This document shows positions 5,162-12,081 of a stretch of DNA of 29,056 nucleotides, piece after piece (positions within the stretch are counted from its first letter, which is position 1; every line of letters begins with the position of its first letter). This stretch comes from a virus, in the IMG/VR virus record IMGVR_UViG_3300045955_000281, positions 1-29,056 of that record, one strand, 5' to 3'. The notes beneath the pieces were generated by a model, which saw only the letters and a program-made list of their open reading frames with translations, did not search any database and had not been told where the DNA came from. A program made the position numbers and the translations under genes.

Positions 5162-6304
5162 TTAACGCTGTTCTTCTGGCTCGATGAACTTCAATGTCGC
5201 TCCTTCGTCCGATTCTTCTTTGAACTCATTGCTCTCCAAGCCCATTGCCACTCCGAGCCGATGCTTGAGCTCATCGGCGGCAATGCCTGTGACGGATTCG
5301 GCGTTCCGCCACGTCATGGTTTTTCTTGCGATGGCTCCCTCAAGTAGCTGCTCAAACCGCGTGGCGCGATCTGCCCTGACGTGGCCTGGCTCATTCCTTC
5401 GCCAACCGCGCTTGGCAAACTCGATCCACAGGTGGCGCGCAGTCTGCGCATTCAGGATGTTGGCCTTCTCTGCGCGGTAGATCATCGCGGCCAATGAAAT
5501 CCCGAATGTTTCTTTGAATTTCACAAGCCGCACCATCGACTCCCCGCGGAACGCTTCGCGTAGCTGAGTGTCCGGCAGGATAAAATGCGAGGCAAAATCG
5601 TAGGTGATTGCCTCTTCTTCATCGGACACCACGATGCTTGTTCCGGCGCAATGACCGAAGAGCCCGTGTCCCCATTCGTGTGCCGCGTTCATTCGACTGC
5701 GGTCGTGGTTCGCGGACGGATTCAGCACGACAACGAGTTCCTTGCCGAATCGTCCAGCGATGCCATCAATCCGCAACTCCGTCGCCAACTCAATCACGCG
5801 AATACCGCATCGCTCAATGCACTCAACGACGCTTGGGATCGGGGCATCAGCCCTGATGCCGAGCGCCTTGCGAATTTCGCCAGCCACTTTCGCGGGATCA
5901 TCCTCGGGGCCAATGACGGGAAGTCTTACGCTGTTCTTCAGACGCTGATCTAGATGGTCCTCCAGGCGGAAGTATGCCTCCAGCCAGCGTTGTGCATTCG
6001 CCTCAAACCAGTTCCGGTCGCCTTGGCGGACTTTCGATTTCGCATTGCGGTATCTCACGCCAGTCAGACGGGGCGATTCAGATAAGAACCACGTCAGCGG
6101 GCGCTTGTAGAGGTTTGCCAGGGCCGTCAAAACGTCCAACGGCGGCGCGACGGGGCCTCTTTCATACTTCGCGATCATGACGTGCGATACGCGGCAGTCC
6201 TCTCCGAGCGAACTGGCGACATCTCGTGTGGTCAGCCCGCTGCCGGTCCGTGCCAACTTGAGACGCTCTCCGAGCGTTTCGGGCTGGAAACTTGCTTCGT
6301 CCAT
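5162..6304 (-). CDS. XRE helix-turn-helix plus ImmA/IrrE-type zinc metalloprotease, 380 aa
   Basis: Residues 11-72 (LGERLKLARTGSGLTTRDVA ... MIAKYERG) form a Cro/CI-type helix-turn-helix. A helical linker follows. The C-terminal half is an ImmA/IrrE-type domain (COG2856) with the zinc motif HEWGH at H209-H213 inside NAAHEWGHGLFGHC, and an EEEAITYDFASHFILP block that supplies the third ligand and the usual hydrophobic helix. Proteins of this type bind DNA as repressors and cleave themselves or a partner on a signal, as with ImmR/ImmA of ICEBs1, here in one chain. The start has AGGAGAGAG close by. The gene is divergent from the transposase, and three AAGTTTCCA boxes around its start suggest autoregulation. 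The active site looks intact. Confidence 0.88.
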   Translation of the reverse strand: MDEASFQPETLGERLKLARTGSGLTTRDVASSLGEDCRVSHVMIAKYERGPVAPPLDVLTALANLYKRPLTWFLSESPRLTGVRYRNAKSKVRQGDRNWFEANAQRWLEAYFRLEDHLDQRLKNSVRLPVIGPEDDPAKVAGEIRKALGIRADAPIPSVVECIERCGIRVIELATELRIDGIAGRFGKELVVVLNPSANHDRSRMNAAHEWGHGLFGHCAGTSIVVSDEEEAITYDFASHFILPDTQLREAFRGESMVRLVKFKETFGISLAAMIYRAEKANILNAQTARHLWIEFAKRGWRRNEPGHVRADRATRFEQLLEGAIARKTMTWRNAESVTGIAADELKHRLGVAMGLESNEFKEESDEGATLKFIEPEEQR

Positions 6305-6366
6305 GACTCTCTCCTAGGGTAACGTAAGTTTCCATATTAGATATAACTGTACTAGCCAAGTTTCCA
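6285..6366. promoter_or_regulatory. Three AAGTTTCCA boxes at the XRE-ImmA start, putative operators
   Basis: AAGTTTCCA occurs at 6326-6334 and 6358-6366 in the same orientation, 32 bp apart (about three helical turns), and inverted at 6285-6293 just inside the coding sequence. All surround the XRE-ImmA start in the gap to the divergent transposase. Repeated boxes at this place are typical of autoregulation by an XRE protein. Confidence 0.6.
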
Positions 6367-6377
6367 AGCGTCAAGCC

Positions 6378-6406
6378 TTGACTTTACATGATCGGTCATG
6401 CATAAT
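6378..6406 (+). promoter_or_regulatory. Promoter of the IS1-type transposase
   Basis: TTGACT (6378-6383), a 17-bp spacer, then CATAAT (6401-6406). The spacer contains the inverted repeat CATGA-TCGG-TCATG, a possible operator. The promoter starts 12 bp beyond the last AAGTTTCCA box, so the XRE protein could also control transposition. Confidence 0.7.
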
Positions 6407-6436
6407 AGCGTCATCTGTGTTGATGAGGGTTTCCTG

Positions 6437-7411
6437 ATGCTTTGTCCCACCTGTCAGTCCGAAGGCCGCAAGTTCGGGAAGGATCGCTACGGCAATCAGC
6501 GCTTCCAGTGCATGACGTGCCGCAAGACCTACTCGGATCGGCCCGCGAAGCCTCTGGACGAAATGCGGCTCCCGCTCGATAAGGCGCTGCTCTGTTTGCA
6601 GCTCCTGACCGAAGGCAACAGCATCCGCGCCACGGTGCGGATCAGCGGCGTGGCGAAGGCCACGGTAACGGCGCTGCTCGTGAACATGGGCGAGAAGTGC
6701 GAAGCGTTCCTGCGCGGCACGTTTCAGCGCGTGAAGGTCAAGGATGTCGAGGCCGATGAGATTTGGGGATTCGTCGGGATGAAGGAAAAGACCCGGCAGC
6801 GGAATCACGTTCCGGGCGATGACGTGGGCGACGCCTATTGCTTCGTTGCCATCGAACGGACGAATAAGCTCGTGCTGGCGTGGCGGCTCGGCAAGCGTGA
6901 CGGGTTTAGCACGGTCGCATTTGTTGAGGAAGTCGAGCGGGCGACACGCGGCCGGTTTCAGTTCACAACGGACGGGTTCCCCGCTTACCCCCAGGCCGTC
7001 CACGTCCTATTCGAGAATCGGCCAATCGACTACGCGCAGCTCGTGAAGCACTACGCGACGAAAGACGACGATCATCGCTACTCGCCAGGCGAAGTGACTG
7101 GCACGGAGAAAGTACCGTGCTGCGGCGATCCCGATCCCGCGAAGATTTGCACGAGCTTTGTTGAGCGGCACAACCTCTCCATGAGGATGCAGAATCGCCG
7201 CCTGACTCGCCTGACCAATGCGTTCAGCAAGAAGTGGGAGAACCACGACGCGGCGCTCGGGCTGTACTTCGCCGTGTACAATTACGTGAGGCCGCACGGC
7301 ACGCTGAGTCAGAAGGCGAAGGCCAAGACGACGCCAGCGATGGCCGCGGGCCTGACCGATCATCCGTGGACGATGATCGAATTGCTCATGGCGGCATCAA
7401 CACTGAACTAG
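6437..7411 (+). CDS. IS1-family transposase, 324 aa
   Basis: Mobilises the surrounding element. The start is the ATG at 6437, after GAGGG; an upstream in-frame ATG overlaps the promoter -10 box and cannot be used. The zinc ribbon (C3/C6 and C25/C28: CPTC, CMTC) corresponds to InsA, a helix-turn-helix occupies residues 60-85, and the DDE part shows VEADEIWGFVG (D107), FTTDGFPAY (D179) and SFVERHNLSMR (E243), followed by the IS1-typical RLTRLTNAFSKKWENH. InsA and InsB parts lie in one uninterrupted frame, unlike classical IS1, which uses a frameshift. The last codons and stop lie in the right inverted repeat. The frame is complete, so activity is plausible. Confidence 0.92.
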   Translation: MLCPTCQSEGRKFGKDRYGNQRFQCMTCRKTYSDRPAKPLDEMRLPLDKALLCLQLLTEGNSIRATVRISGVAKATVTALLVNMGEKCEAFLRGTFQRVKVKDVEADEIWGFVGMKEKTRQRNHVPGDDVGDAYCFVAIERTNKLVLAWRLGKRDGFSTVAFVEEVERATRGRFQFTTDGFPAYPQAVHVLFENRPIDYAQLVKHYATKDDDHRYSPGEVTGTEKVPCCGDPDPAKICTSFVERHNLSMRMQNRRLTRLTNAFSKKWENHDAALGLYFAVYNYVRPHGTLSQKAKAKTTPAMAAGLTDHPWTMIELLMAASTLN

Positions 7412-7420
7412 CCCACTACC
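7396..7420 (-). repeat. Right terminal inverted repeat of the IS1-type element
   Basis: Read on the minus strand it begins GGTAGTGGGCTAGTTC and pairs with 3964-3988 at 21 of 25 positions. It encodes the final residues of the transposase. Confidence 0.9.
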
Positions 7421-7428
7421 CTCGCCCC
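7421..7428. repeat. Right copy of the 8-bp target duplication (CTCGCCCC)
   Basis: Identical to 3956-3963 and directly adjacent to the right inverted repeat. Confidence 0.9.
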
Positions 7429-7695
7429 GTTATCCTTGAGCCACTTGCACACTTGCTGAATCTGCCGCAGGCCGTCCGCGCCCGCGAGCACCGGGCTGAC
7501 GATCTCCACCCCCGCCTTGCCCCGCGCGTTGCCGAGCGAGCCGTCGTGCTGAGCGTTCCACCCCGCGGGCAATTCGGCCACCTGGGTGCCGTGGTGATAA
7601 CCCCCGATGCTGATCCGGCCCGACCGCACCAGCTCGACCGGCACGTAGCACTCGATCTCCACCCCGAAGGTCAGCTCGTTCACGTTCACCGTCAT
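7421..7695 (-). pseudogene. Amidoligase gene, N-terminal part interrupted by the IS1 element
   Basis: The ATG at 7695 follows GGGGTGG. It encodes MTVNVNELTFGVEIECYVPV and then the SPVLAGADGLRQIQQVCKWL segment. The FGVEIE start followed by an SPVL-type block is characteristic of the amidoligase-like family (Pfam Amidoligase_2), predicted ATP-dependent COOH-NH2 ligases. At the target duplication the frame enters the IS1 element, where it would stop at once. Rejoined to 3963-3750 it continues in frame into the CGFHVHVG motif, so the break is precise. Such genes occur near phage-like clusters; a role in modifying peptides or cell wall is family-level inference. The promoter at 7742-7769 is intact and would transcribe the stub. 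Confidence 0.8.
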
Positions 7696-7707
7696 GTTCC
7701 ACCCCGC

Positions 7708-7738
7708 TGCGTTAGACGTTGCGTTAATCACTACGTTA
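7708..7738. repeat. Three TGCGTTA-type boxes in the amidoligase leader
   Basis: TGCGTTA at 7708-7714, TGCGTTA at 7720-7726 and TACGTTA at 7732-7738, each 12 bp apart. They lie between the -10 box of the minus-strand promoter and the amidoligase start, where a repressor or an RNA-binding protein could act. Confidence 0.5.
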
Positions 7739-7741
7739 AAC

Positions 7742-7769
7742 ATATTACCCCGCCGCCCGGCGGATGCAA
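7742..7769 (-). promoter_or_regulatory. Promoter of the interrupted amidoligase operon
   Basis: Read on the minus strand: TTGCAT (7764-7769), a 16-bp spacer, then TAATAT (7742-7747). The -35 box overlaps the left arm of the large dyad at 7766-7822. Confidence 0.6.
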
Positions 7770-7822
7770 GGCTATTTCGCCGGAAATCCAGGAATTCCAA
7801 CGACTTCGGGCGATAGCCTTGC
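7766..7822. promoter_or_regulatory. Extended dyad in the divergent control region
   Basis: GCAAGGCTAT (7766-7775) and its exact reverse complement ATAGCCTTGC (7813-7822) flank a GGAATTCC palindrome (7791-7798) whose centre (7794.5) coincides with the centre of the outer repeat (7794). The left arm overlaps the -35 box of the minus-strand operon; the right arm lies before the plus-strand phage cluster. This fits an operator that controls both directions. Confidence 0.6.
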
Positions 7823-7840
7823 CCGATAAGGAGTTAGGCG

Positions 7841-7873
7841 ATGCTCTTTTCTTGGGAAAAACCCTGCGGGTAG
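7841..7873 (+). CDS. Possible 10-residue leader peptide before the small terminase
   Basis: AAGGAG (7828-7833) stands 7 nt before ATG 7841, which opens a ten-codon frame MLFSWEKPCG ending in TAG. A weak hairpin (GGG-AAAAA-CCC) lies inside it. The signal is as good as that of neighbouring real genes, but at this length the frame could be fortuitous. If used, it would be a leader peptide upstream of the late operon. Confidence 0.3.
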   Translation: MLFSWEKPCG

Positions 7874-7915
7874 AATGGCTCCCGCGTGGCGTGCACGGAA
7901 GCACGGAGGGGGGGA

Positions 7916-8398
7916 ATGGGTCGCCGCGGTCCGAAGCCCAAGCCGAAGCACATCTTGAAGATCCGCGGGAGCTGGCGCGCTAAGAAAGGCGGCCCGGAGC
8001 CGGAGCTGCCGCCCGAGCTGGCGGCCCAGCCGATCGCGTGCCCCGCCCACCTGGCCGGCGAGGCGAAGGCGGAGTGGGAACGCGTGGCGCCGTTGCTCGC
8101 CGCGGTGAAGCTGCTCACCCCGCTCGATCGGGCGGCGTTCGCCGGCTACTGTCAGGCCTGGGCCCGCTGGGTCGAGGCGGAGAAGATCATCGCCCGCTCC
8201 GGCGACGTGCTCAAAGGCGACAAGGGGCTGTATCAGAACCCCTACCTGGCCGTCGCCAACCGCGCGCTGGAGCACATAGCCAAGTTCCTCGCGGAGTTCG
8301 GCCTGTCGCCGGCGAGCCGCGCCCGCGTGAGCGCCGACACCTCCACCGGAAAGGGCAAGGATGCCGGTAAAGGTCGCTTCTTCAACCGCAGCGCGTAA
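7916..8398 (+). CDS. terS: Phage terminase small subunit, P27 family, 160 aa
   Basis: Binds the packaging start site and hands DNA to the large terminase. The ATG at 7916 follows GGAGGGGGGGA. It opens MGRRGPKPKPKHILKIRGSW, the usual start of P27-family small terminases, followed by ACPAHLAGEAKAEWERVAPL, the LTPLDRAAFAGYCQAWARW helix and NPYLAVANRALEHIAKFLAE, all characteristic of the family. Length is normal. It overlaps the large terminase frame by 38 bp if that gene starts at 8361. It is the first gene of the co-directional morphogenesis cluster, and its family points to an HK97-like, probably cos-type, packaging machine. Confidence 0.9.
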   Translation: MGRRGPKPKPKHILKIRGSWRAKKGGPEPELPPELAAQPIACPAHLAGEAKAEWERVAPLLAAVKLLTPLDRAAFAGYCQAWARWVEAEKIIARSGDVLKGDKGLYQNPYLAVANRALEHIAKFLAEFGLSPASRARVSADTSTGKGKDAGKGRFFNRSA

Positions 8399-10160
8399 GC
8401 GCCGGCCTGCCTCCCCTCGCCCCTCCGGGGGAGAGGGGTCGGGGGTGAGGGGGGAGCCGCCCGAGTGGCGAAAGCTCCTGCGCCCCGACCAGGTGCCGGC
8501 CAAGTGGCGCAAGCTCTTCGCGCTGATCCCCGGCTACGATCCTTTCAAGGACGCCGACGGCTGCCGGTTCGATCCGGACGCGGCGCAGCTCGCGCTGGAT
8601 TTCTTCCCGGAGTGCCTCCGCCACATTGAAGGCGACCTGGCCGGCCAGCCGTTCACGCTCGAGCCCTGGCAGCAGGCCATCGTCGCCTGTCTCTTCGGCT
8701 GGAAACAACTCGACGAACAGCAGCGCATCGTCCGCCGCTATCGCGAGGTGCTCGTCTACGTCCCGCGCAAGAATGGCAAGACGCCGCTGGTGGCCGGCAT
8801 CGGCCTCCTGGTGCTCTTCACCGACGGCGAGATCGGCCAGCAGGATTACATCGCCGCCGGCGACCGCGAACAGGCGGCACTGCTCTTCCGCCACGCCAAG
8901 GGCATGGTCGAGCTCGAGCCGGAGCTCGACGACCGCTGCGACATCTATGGCGGCAACGCCGCGGCCGGACAATCGCGCTCGATCGTCATCGAGGAGGATG
9001 GGAGTTTCCTGCGGGTGATCTCCGCCGACGCGAAAACCAAGCACGGCGGCAACATGCACCTCGGCATCCTCGAGGAGCTGCACGTGCAGCCGGACCGGGA
9101 ACTGTACGACGTGCTCCGCACTGCGACGGCGTCCAAGAACCGCAAGCAGCCGCTCGTGGCCTACGTGACGACCGCCGACTTCCTCCGCGACTCGATCTGC
9201 AATGAGACCTACGAATACGCCTGCAAGGTCCGCGACGGCATCGTGCCGAACCCGCGCTTTCTGCCCGTGATCTTCGAGGCCGCGGCCGGCGACGACTGGA
9301 AGGCGGAGTCCACCTGGCGGAAGGCCAATCCCAACCTCGGGGTGAGCGTGTCGCTCGACTACCTCAAGGCCGAGTGCTTGAAGGCCCAGGAGACGCCCGC
9401 CTACGAGAACACCTTCAAGCGCCTGCACCTGAACATCCGCACGGAGCAGGACGTGCGGGCGATCGCCATGGACAAGTGGAACTCCTGCGCCGCCGACGTG
9501 GCCGATCCGATGGCCTGGCGGCTCGCGCAGCTCGCCACGCTCAAGAACGAGCACGCCGGCTGCTTCGCTGGCCTCGATCTCGGCTCCACCAGCGACCTCA
9601 CCGCCCTGGGCCTGGTGTTCCCGCGCGGCTCGCGCTTCGTCGTGCTGCCCTACTTCTGGGTGCCGGAGGAAGGGGCCCGCGTGCGCGAGAAACGCGATCG
9701 CGTGCCCTACGGGCTGTGGATCAAGGACGGCTGGATCCGCCAGACCGGCGGCAACGTCACCGATTACGACGTCGTGCGCAAGGACGTGAACGAGATCGTG
9801 GCCAACTTCTGGCTGCGCGAGCTGGCCGTCGATCGCCTGTTCCAGGGCGCCCAGCTCTGCACACAGCTCCAGGGGGACGGGCTGCCCGTCGTCGCCTTCG
9901 GGCAGGGCTTCTTCTCCATGGCGGCGCCCACCAAGCGTATCCTCGAGCTGATCCTCCAGGGGCTCTGGGACCATGGCGGCAACCCGGTGCTCAAGTGGCA
10001 GGCCTCGAACGCCGCCACCGAGGAGGACGCCGCCGGCAATCTCAAGTTTTCAAAGAGCAAGTCGAGCGAGAAGATCGACGGCATCGTCGCCTCCACCATG
10101 GCCCTCGGCCGGGCCATGCTCGTGCCCGAAGGCGACACGGCCGGCGTAGAGCTCTGGTGA
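8361..10160 (+). CDS. terL: Phage terminase large subunit, HK97 type, 599 aa
   Basis: ATP-driven motor and nuclease that packages DNA into proheads. The Walker A-like VPRKNGKT (residues 134-141) and Walker B region HLGILEEL (233-240) form the ATPase. The C-terminal nuclease shows CFAGLDLGSTSDLTAL (D406) and KIDGIVAS (D573). The family is Terminase_1. The N-terminus is unusual: residues 18-31 are encoded by a GC-rich palindrome (8413-8452). Elsewhere in this operon such palindromes sit just upstream of start codons. The true start may therefore be GTG 8445, with GAGAGGGG from the palindrome as ribosome binding site, rather than ATG 8361, which overlaps the small terminase. From 8445 the protein would be 571 aa, closer to the family norm. 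Confidence 0.93.
   Translation: MPVKVASSTAARKRRPASPRPSGGEGSGVRGEPPEWRKLLRPDQVPAKWRKLFALIPGYDPFKDADGCRFDPDAAQLALDFFPECLRHIEGDLAGQPFTLEPWQQAIVACLFGWKQLDEQQRIVRRYREVLVYVPRKNGKTPLVAGIGLLVLFTDGEIGQQDYIAAGDREQAALLFRHAKGMVELEPELDDRCDIYGGNAAAGQSRSIVIEEDGSFLRVISADAKTKHGGNMHLGILEELHVQPDRELYDVLRTATASKNRKQPLVAYVTTADFLRDSICNETYEYACKVRDGIVPNPRFLPVIFEAAAGDDWKAESTWRKANPNLGVSVSLDYLKAECLKAQETPAYENTFKRLHLNIRTEQDVRAIAMDKWNSCAADVADPMAWRLAQLATLKNEHAGCFAGLDLGSTSDLTALGLVFPRGSRFVVLPYFWVPEEGARVREKRDRVPYGLWIKDGWIRQTGGNVTDYDVVRKDVNEIVANFWLRELAVDRLFQGAQLCTQLQGDGLPVVAFGQGFFSMAAPTKRILELILQGLWDHGGNPVLKWQASNAATEEDAAGNLKFSKSKSSEKIDGIVASTMALGRAMLVPEGDTAGVELW
8413..8452. repeat. GC-rich palindrome, family A copy 1 (inside the terL frame)
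   Basis: A CCCCTC ... GAGGGG outer pair with an inner CTCC/GGGGGAG pair, of the CCCCTCGCCCC/GGGGTCGGGGG style. It is read in frame in the large terminase N-terminus, or lies just before its alternative GTG start. Confidence 0.65.
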
Positions 10161-10163
10161 ACG

Positions 10164-10185
10164 ATTCGCTTGCGGTTTAACGAGG
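10164..10185 (+). repeat. Family B intergenic repeat, copy 1 (partial)
   Basis: TTCGCTTGCGGTTTAACGAGG lies between the large terminase stop and the next start. It matches the CGCTTGCGGCTTGACG core of the copies at 14489, 17971 and 22543. The terminal GAGG serves as ribosome binding site of the small membrane protein. Confidence 0.45.
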
Positions 10186-10193
10186 ACCTGCCT

Positions 10194-10346
10194 GTGGTGA
10201 GCTCGATCGTCCGCAACGTGTGCTTCCTCGCCGGCCTCGGCCTCATCGCCGCCGGCTGCTGGTGGATCTGGCCGCCGCTGGCCCTGCTCGTCGTCGGCCT
10301 GGTGCTGATCATCCTGGCCCTGTGGGGAACCTACCATGCTGCTTGA
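10194..10346 (+). CDS. Small membrane protein between terminase and portal, 50 aa
   Basis: Tandem GTG codons (10194 and 10197) lie 8 nt after GAGG; the first is chosen. From residue 7 the protein is almost wholly hydrophobic (VCFLAGLGLIAAGCWWIWPP then LALLVVGLVLIILALWG): two membrane helices joined by a WWIWPP turn, ending GTYHAA. The stop lies 11 bp inside the portal gene, so translation is probably coupled. Tiny membrane proteins occur at this position in other HK97-type clusters. A holin-like or scaffolding role is possible but cannot be shown. It is the only visible candidate for a lysis-like membrane function in the window. Confidence 0.6.
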   Translation: MVSSIVRNVCFLAGLGLIAAGCWWIWPPLALLVVGLVLIILALWGTYHAA

Positions 10347-12081
10347 AACCCTGCTCGGCCTGGGCCATCGCGATCGCCTGGCCACGATCTACGGCAGCCG
10401 CCGGATCTCCGAGGCCACCGGCCTGTGGCCCGCGCCCTCGATCTCCGCCGGCGTCGAGGTCACGGAGGCCACGGCCCTGTCCCTCTCCGGCGTGTTTGCC
10501 GCCGTGCGCCTCTTGAGCCAGCTCAAGGCCTCCCTGCCCCTGAGCGTCTATCGCCGGCAGTCGGACGGCGGCAAGCGTGTGGCGGTCACCCATCCCGGCC
10601 ACACGGTGCTGCACACCTACCCGAATCGCGACATGACCTCGAAGCAGGCCCGGCAGTGCCTGGAGTGGAACCGGCTGCTGGGCGGCAACGCTTACGGCGA
10701 GATCCAGTGGGACGGCGGCGGCAACGTCCGCGCCTACTGGCCGCTCGAGCACTGGCGGGTGCAGATCCAGCGCGACGACGCCGGCAAGCTCTACTACTTG
10801 GTCGACAGCACCCGCAAGGTGGCCGCGGCCGACATGCTGCACGTGCCGCTGGTGTCCTCGGACGGCGTCTGCGGGCAGAGCTTCCTCGACTACGCCGGCG
10901 AGGTCCTCGGCATCGGCATCGCCACCCAGACCTACGCGGGGGAATTCTTCGGCTCCGGCGCCTATCCGGGCGGCGTGCTCCAGCATCCGGGCCAGCCGAC
11001 GGCGGACGCGCGCCAGGAGTCGCGGGAATCCTGGGAGCGGATGCACAATCGCAAGGCCGGCGGCGGCGGCCATCGCGTGGGCGTGCTCTGGGGCGGGATC
11101 ACCTACAACGAAAAGGCCGGTGCCATCAGCCCCGAGGATAGCCAGTGCGTCGAGCAGCGCGTGTTCACCGTGCAGGAGGTGGCCCGCTTCCTCGGCATCC
11201 CGCCGCCGCTCCTGGCCGAGCTGTCGCGGGCGACCTTCGCCAACATCGAGGAGCAAAACCTGTTCTTCCTCACCTACTGCTTCACGCCGATCCTGGTGGA
11301 CTACGAGCAGGAGTACGACCGCAAGCTGCTCTCCCCGCCGGAGCTGTTCAGCAAGCACAACATCGGCGCCCTGCTCCGCGGCAAGGCCCAGGAGCGGGCC
11401 GAGTTTTTCGGCAAGATGTTCGGCATCGGCGCCCTGTCCCTCAACCGCATCCTGGAGCTGGAGGACGAGAACCCGATCGGGCCGATGGGCGACCTCCGCT
11501 TCGTGCCGGTGAACATGCAGACGCTCGAGCAAGCCGCGCGCGTCGCCCAGGCCGCCAAGGAGCCGGCGCCCGAACCGGAGCCGGCCACGTCGCCGGCGGA
11601 TCCGCCGGGCCCGGCTCCAGCGGAGGATCCCCAGGAGCCGGACGATCAGGAGATGGAGCTGCGCCGCGCGTGCGAGCAGCTCCTGGCCGACACGCTGGGC
11701 CGGCTGACCAAGAAGGAAGCCAACGAAGCCCGCCGGGCGGCCAAGCAGCCCAAGAAGTTCCTGGCCTGGATCGATGGCTTCTACAACGCGGACTATCGCT
11801 CGACCATTCGCGCCGCAGTGACTCCCGTTCTGCGGACGGCGGTGATCGCCGCCCGCCGCGACGCGGATGCCGACGAGCTCGCCCACGTGTTCGCCATCGA
11901 GCATCTCAGCCGCTCCACCCAGGAGCTGCTCGACCTGGCCGGCGCTGCCACGGAGGCAGAGCTGGCGCCGAAACTGGAAACCCTGCTCACCGCCTGGACC
12001 GAGCGCATCGCTACGGACGCGGCGGGCCTCATGGAGGTTTGTCATGCCAAAGCCCAGCAAGCCCATACCCGTGCAGCCTGA
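10336..12081 (+). CDS. Phage portal protein, HK97 family, 581 aa
   Basis: Forms the dodecameric DNA channel at the capsid vertex. The order of segments is that of HK97 portals: TALSLSGVFAAVRLLSQLKA near residue 50, NRLLGGNAYGEIQWDGGGNV near 115, the MLHVPLVSSDGVCGQSFLDY region near 170, and VFTVQEVARFLGIPPPLLAE near 280. A proline/glutamate-rich linker (about 410-440: APEPEPATSPADPPGPAP) leads to a helical C-terminal extension of about 140 residues that ordinary HK97 portals lack. The extension may reach into the capsid and could act as a scaffold or protease partner. The gene overlaps both neighbours, 11 bp upstream and 38 bp downstream. Confidence 0.93.
   Translation: MLLETLLGLGHRDRLATIYGSRRISEATGLWPAPSISAGVEVTEATALSLSGVFAAVRLLSQLKASLPLSVYRRQSDGGKRVAVTHPGHTVLHTYPNRDMTSKQARQCLEWNRLLGGNAYGEIQWDGGGNVRAYWPLEHWRVQIQRDDAGKLYYLVDSTRKVAAADMLHVPLVSSDGVCGQSFLDYAGEVLGIGIATQTYAGEFFGSGAYPGGVLQHPGQPTADARQESRESWERMHNRKAGGGGHRVGVLWGGITYNEKAGAISPEDSQCVEQRVFTVQEVARFLGIPPPLLAELSRATFANIEEQNLFFLTYCFTPILVDYEQEYDRKLLSPPELFSKHNIGALLRGKAQERAEFFGKMFGIGALSLNRILELEDENPIGPMGDLRFVPVNMQTLEQAARVAQAAKEPAPEPEPATSPADPPGPAPAEDPQEPDDQEMELRRACEQLLADTLGRLTKKEANEARRAAKQPKKFLAWIDGFYNADYRSTIRAAVTPVLRTAVIAARRDADADELAHVFAIEHLSRSTQELLDLAGAATEAELAPKLETLLTAWTERIATDAAGLMEVCHAKAQQAHTRAA

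Larger units (their letters stand above)
3964..7420 (+). mobile_element. IS1-family element with passenger genes, 3457 bp
   Basis: The ends form a 25-bp inverted repeat with 21 matches (3964-3988 and 7396-7420, both starting GGTAGTGGGCTAG and ending TGTTGAT). A perfect 8-bp duplication CTCGCCCC flanks the element. It holds an IS1-type transposase at the right end and four passenger genes: 63 aa, 83 aa, 183 aa and an XRE-ImmA protein. Much of 4.0-6.4 kb is visibly less GC-rich than the phage cluster, which suggests foreign origin. The element interrupts an amidoligase gene whose two halves rejoin in frame when the element and one duplication copy are removed. A simple IS1 is under 1 kb, so this is a cargo-carrying form. 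Confidence 0.9.

Noticed and set aside
7848-7876. TAGAAT as -10 box of a promoter for the phage cluster
   Set aside because: The only -35 candidate at proper spacing is TTTCTT, a weak match. The late promoter may need an activator or lie elsewhere.
8382-9974. A 530-codon minus-strand open frame antisense to the large terminase
   Set aside because: The plus strand encodes a clear terminase with all motifs. The antisense frame is a by-product of codon bias.
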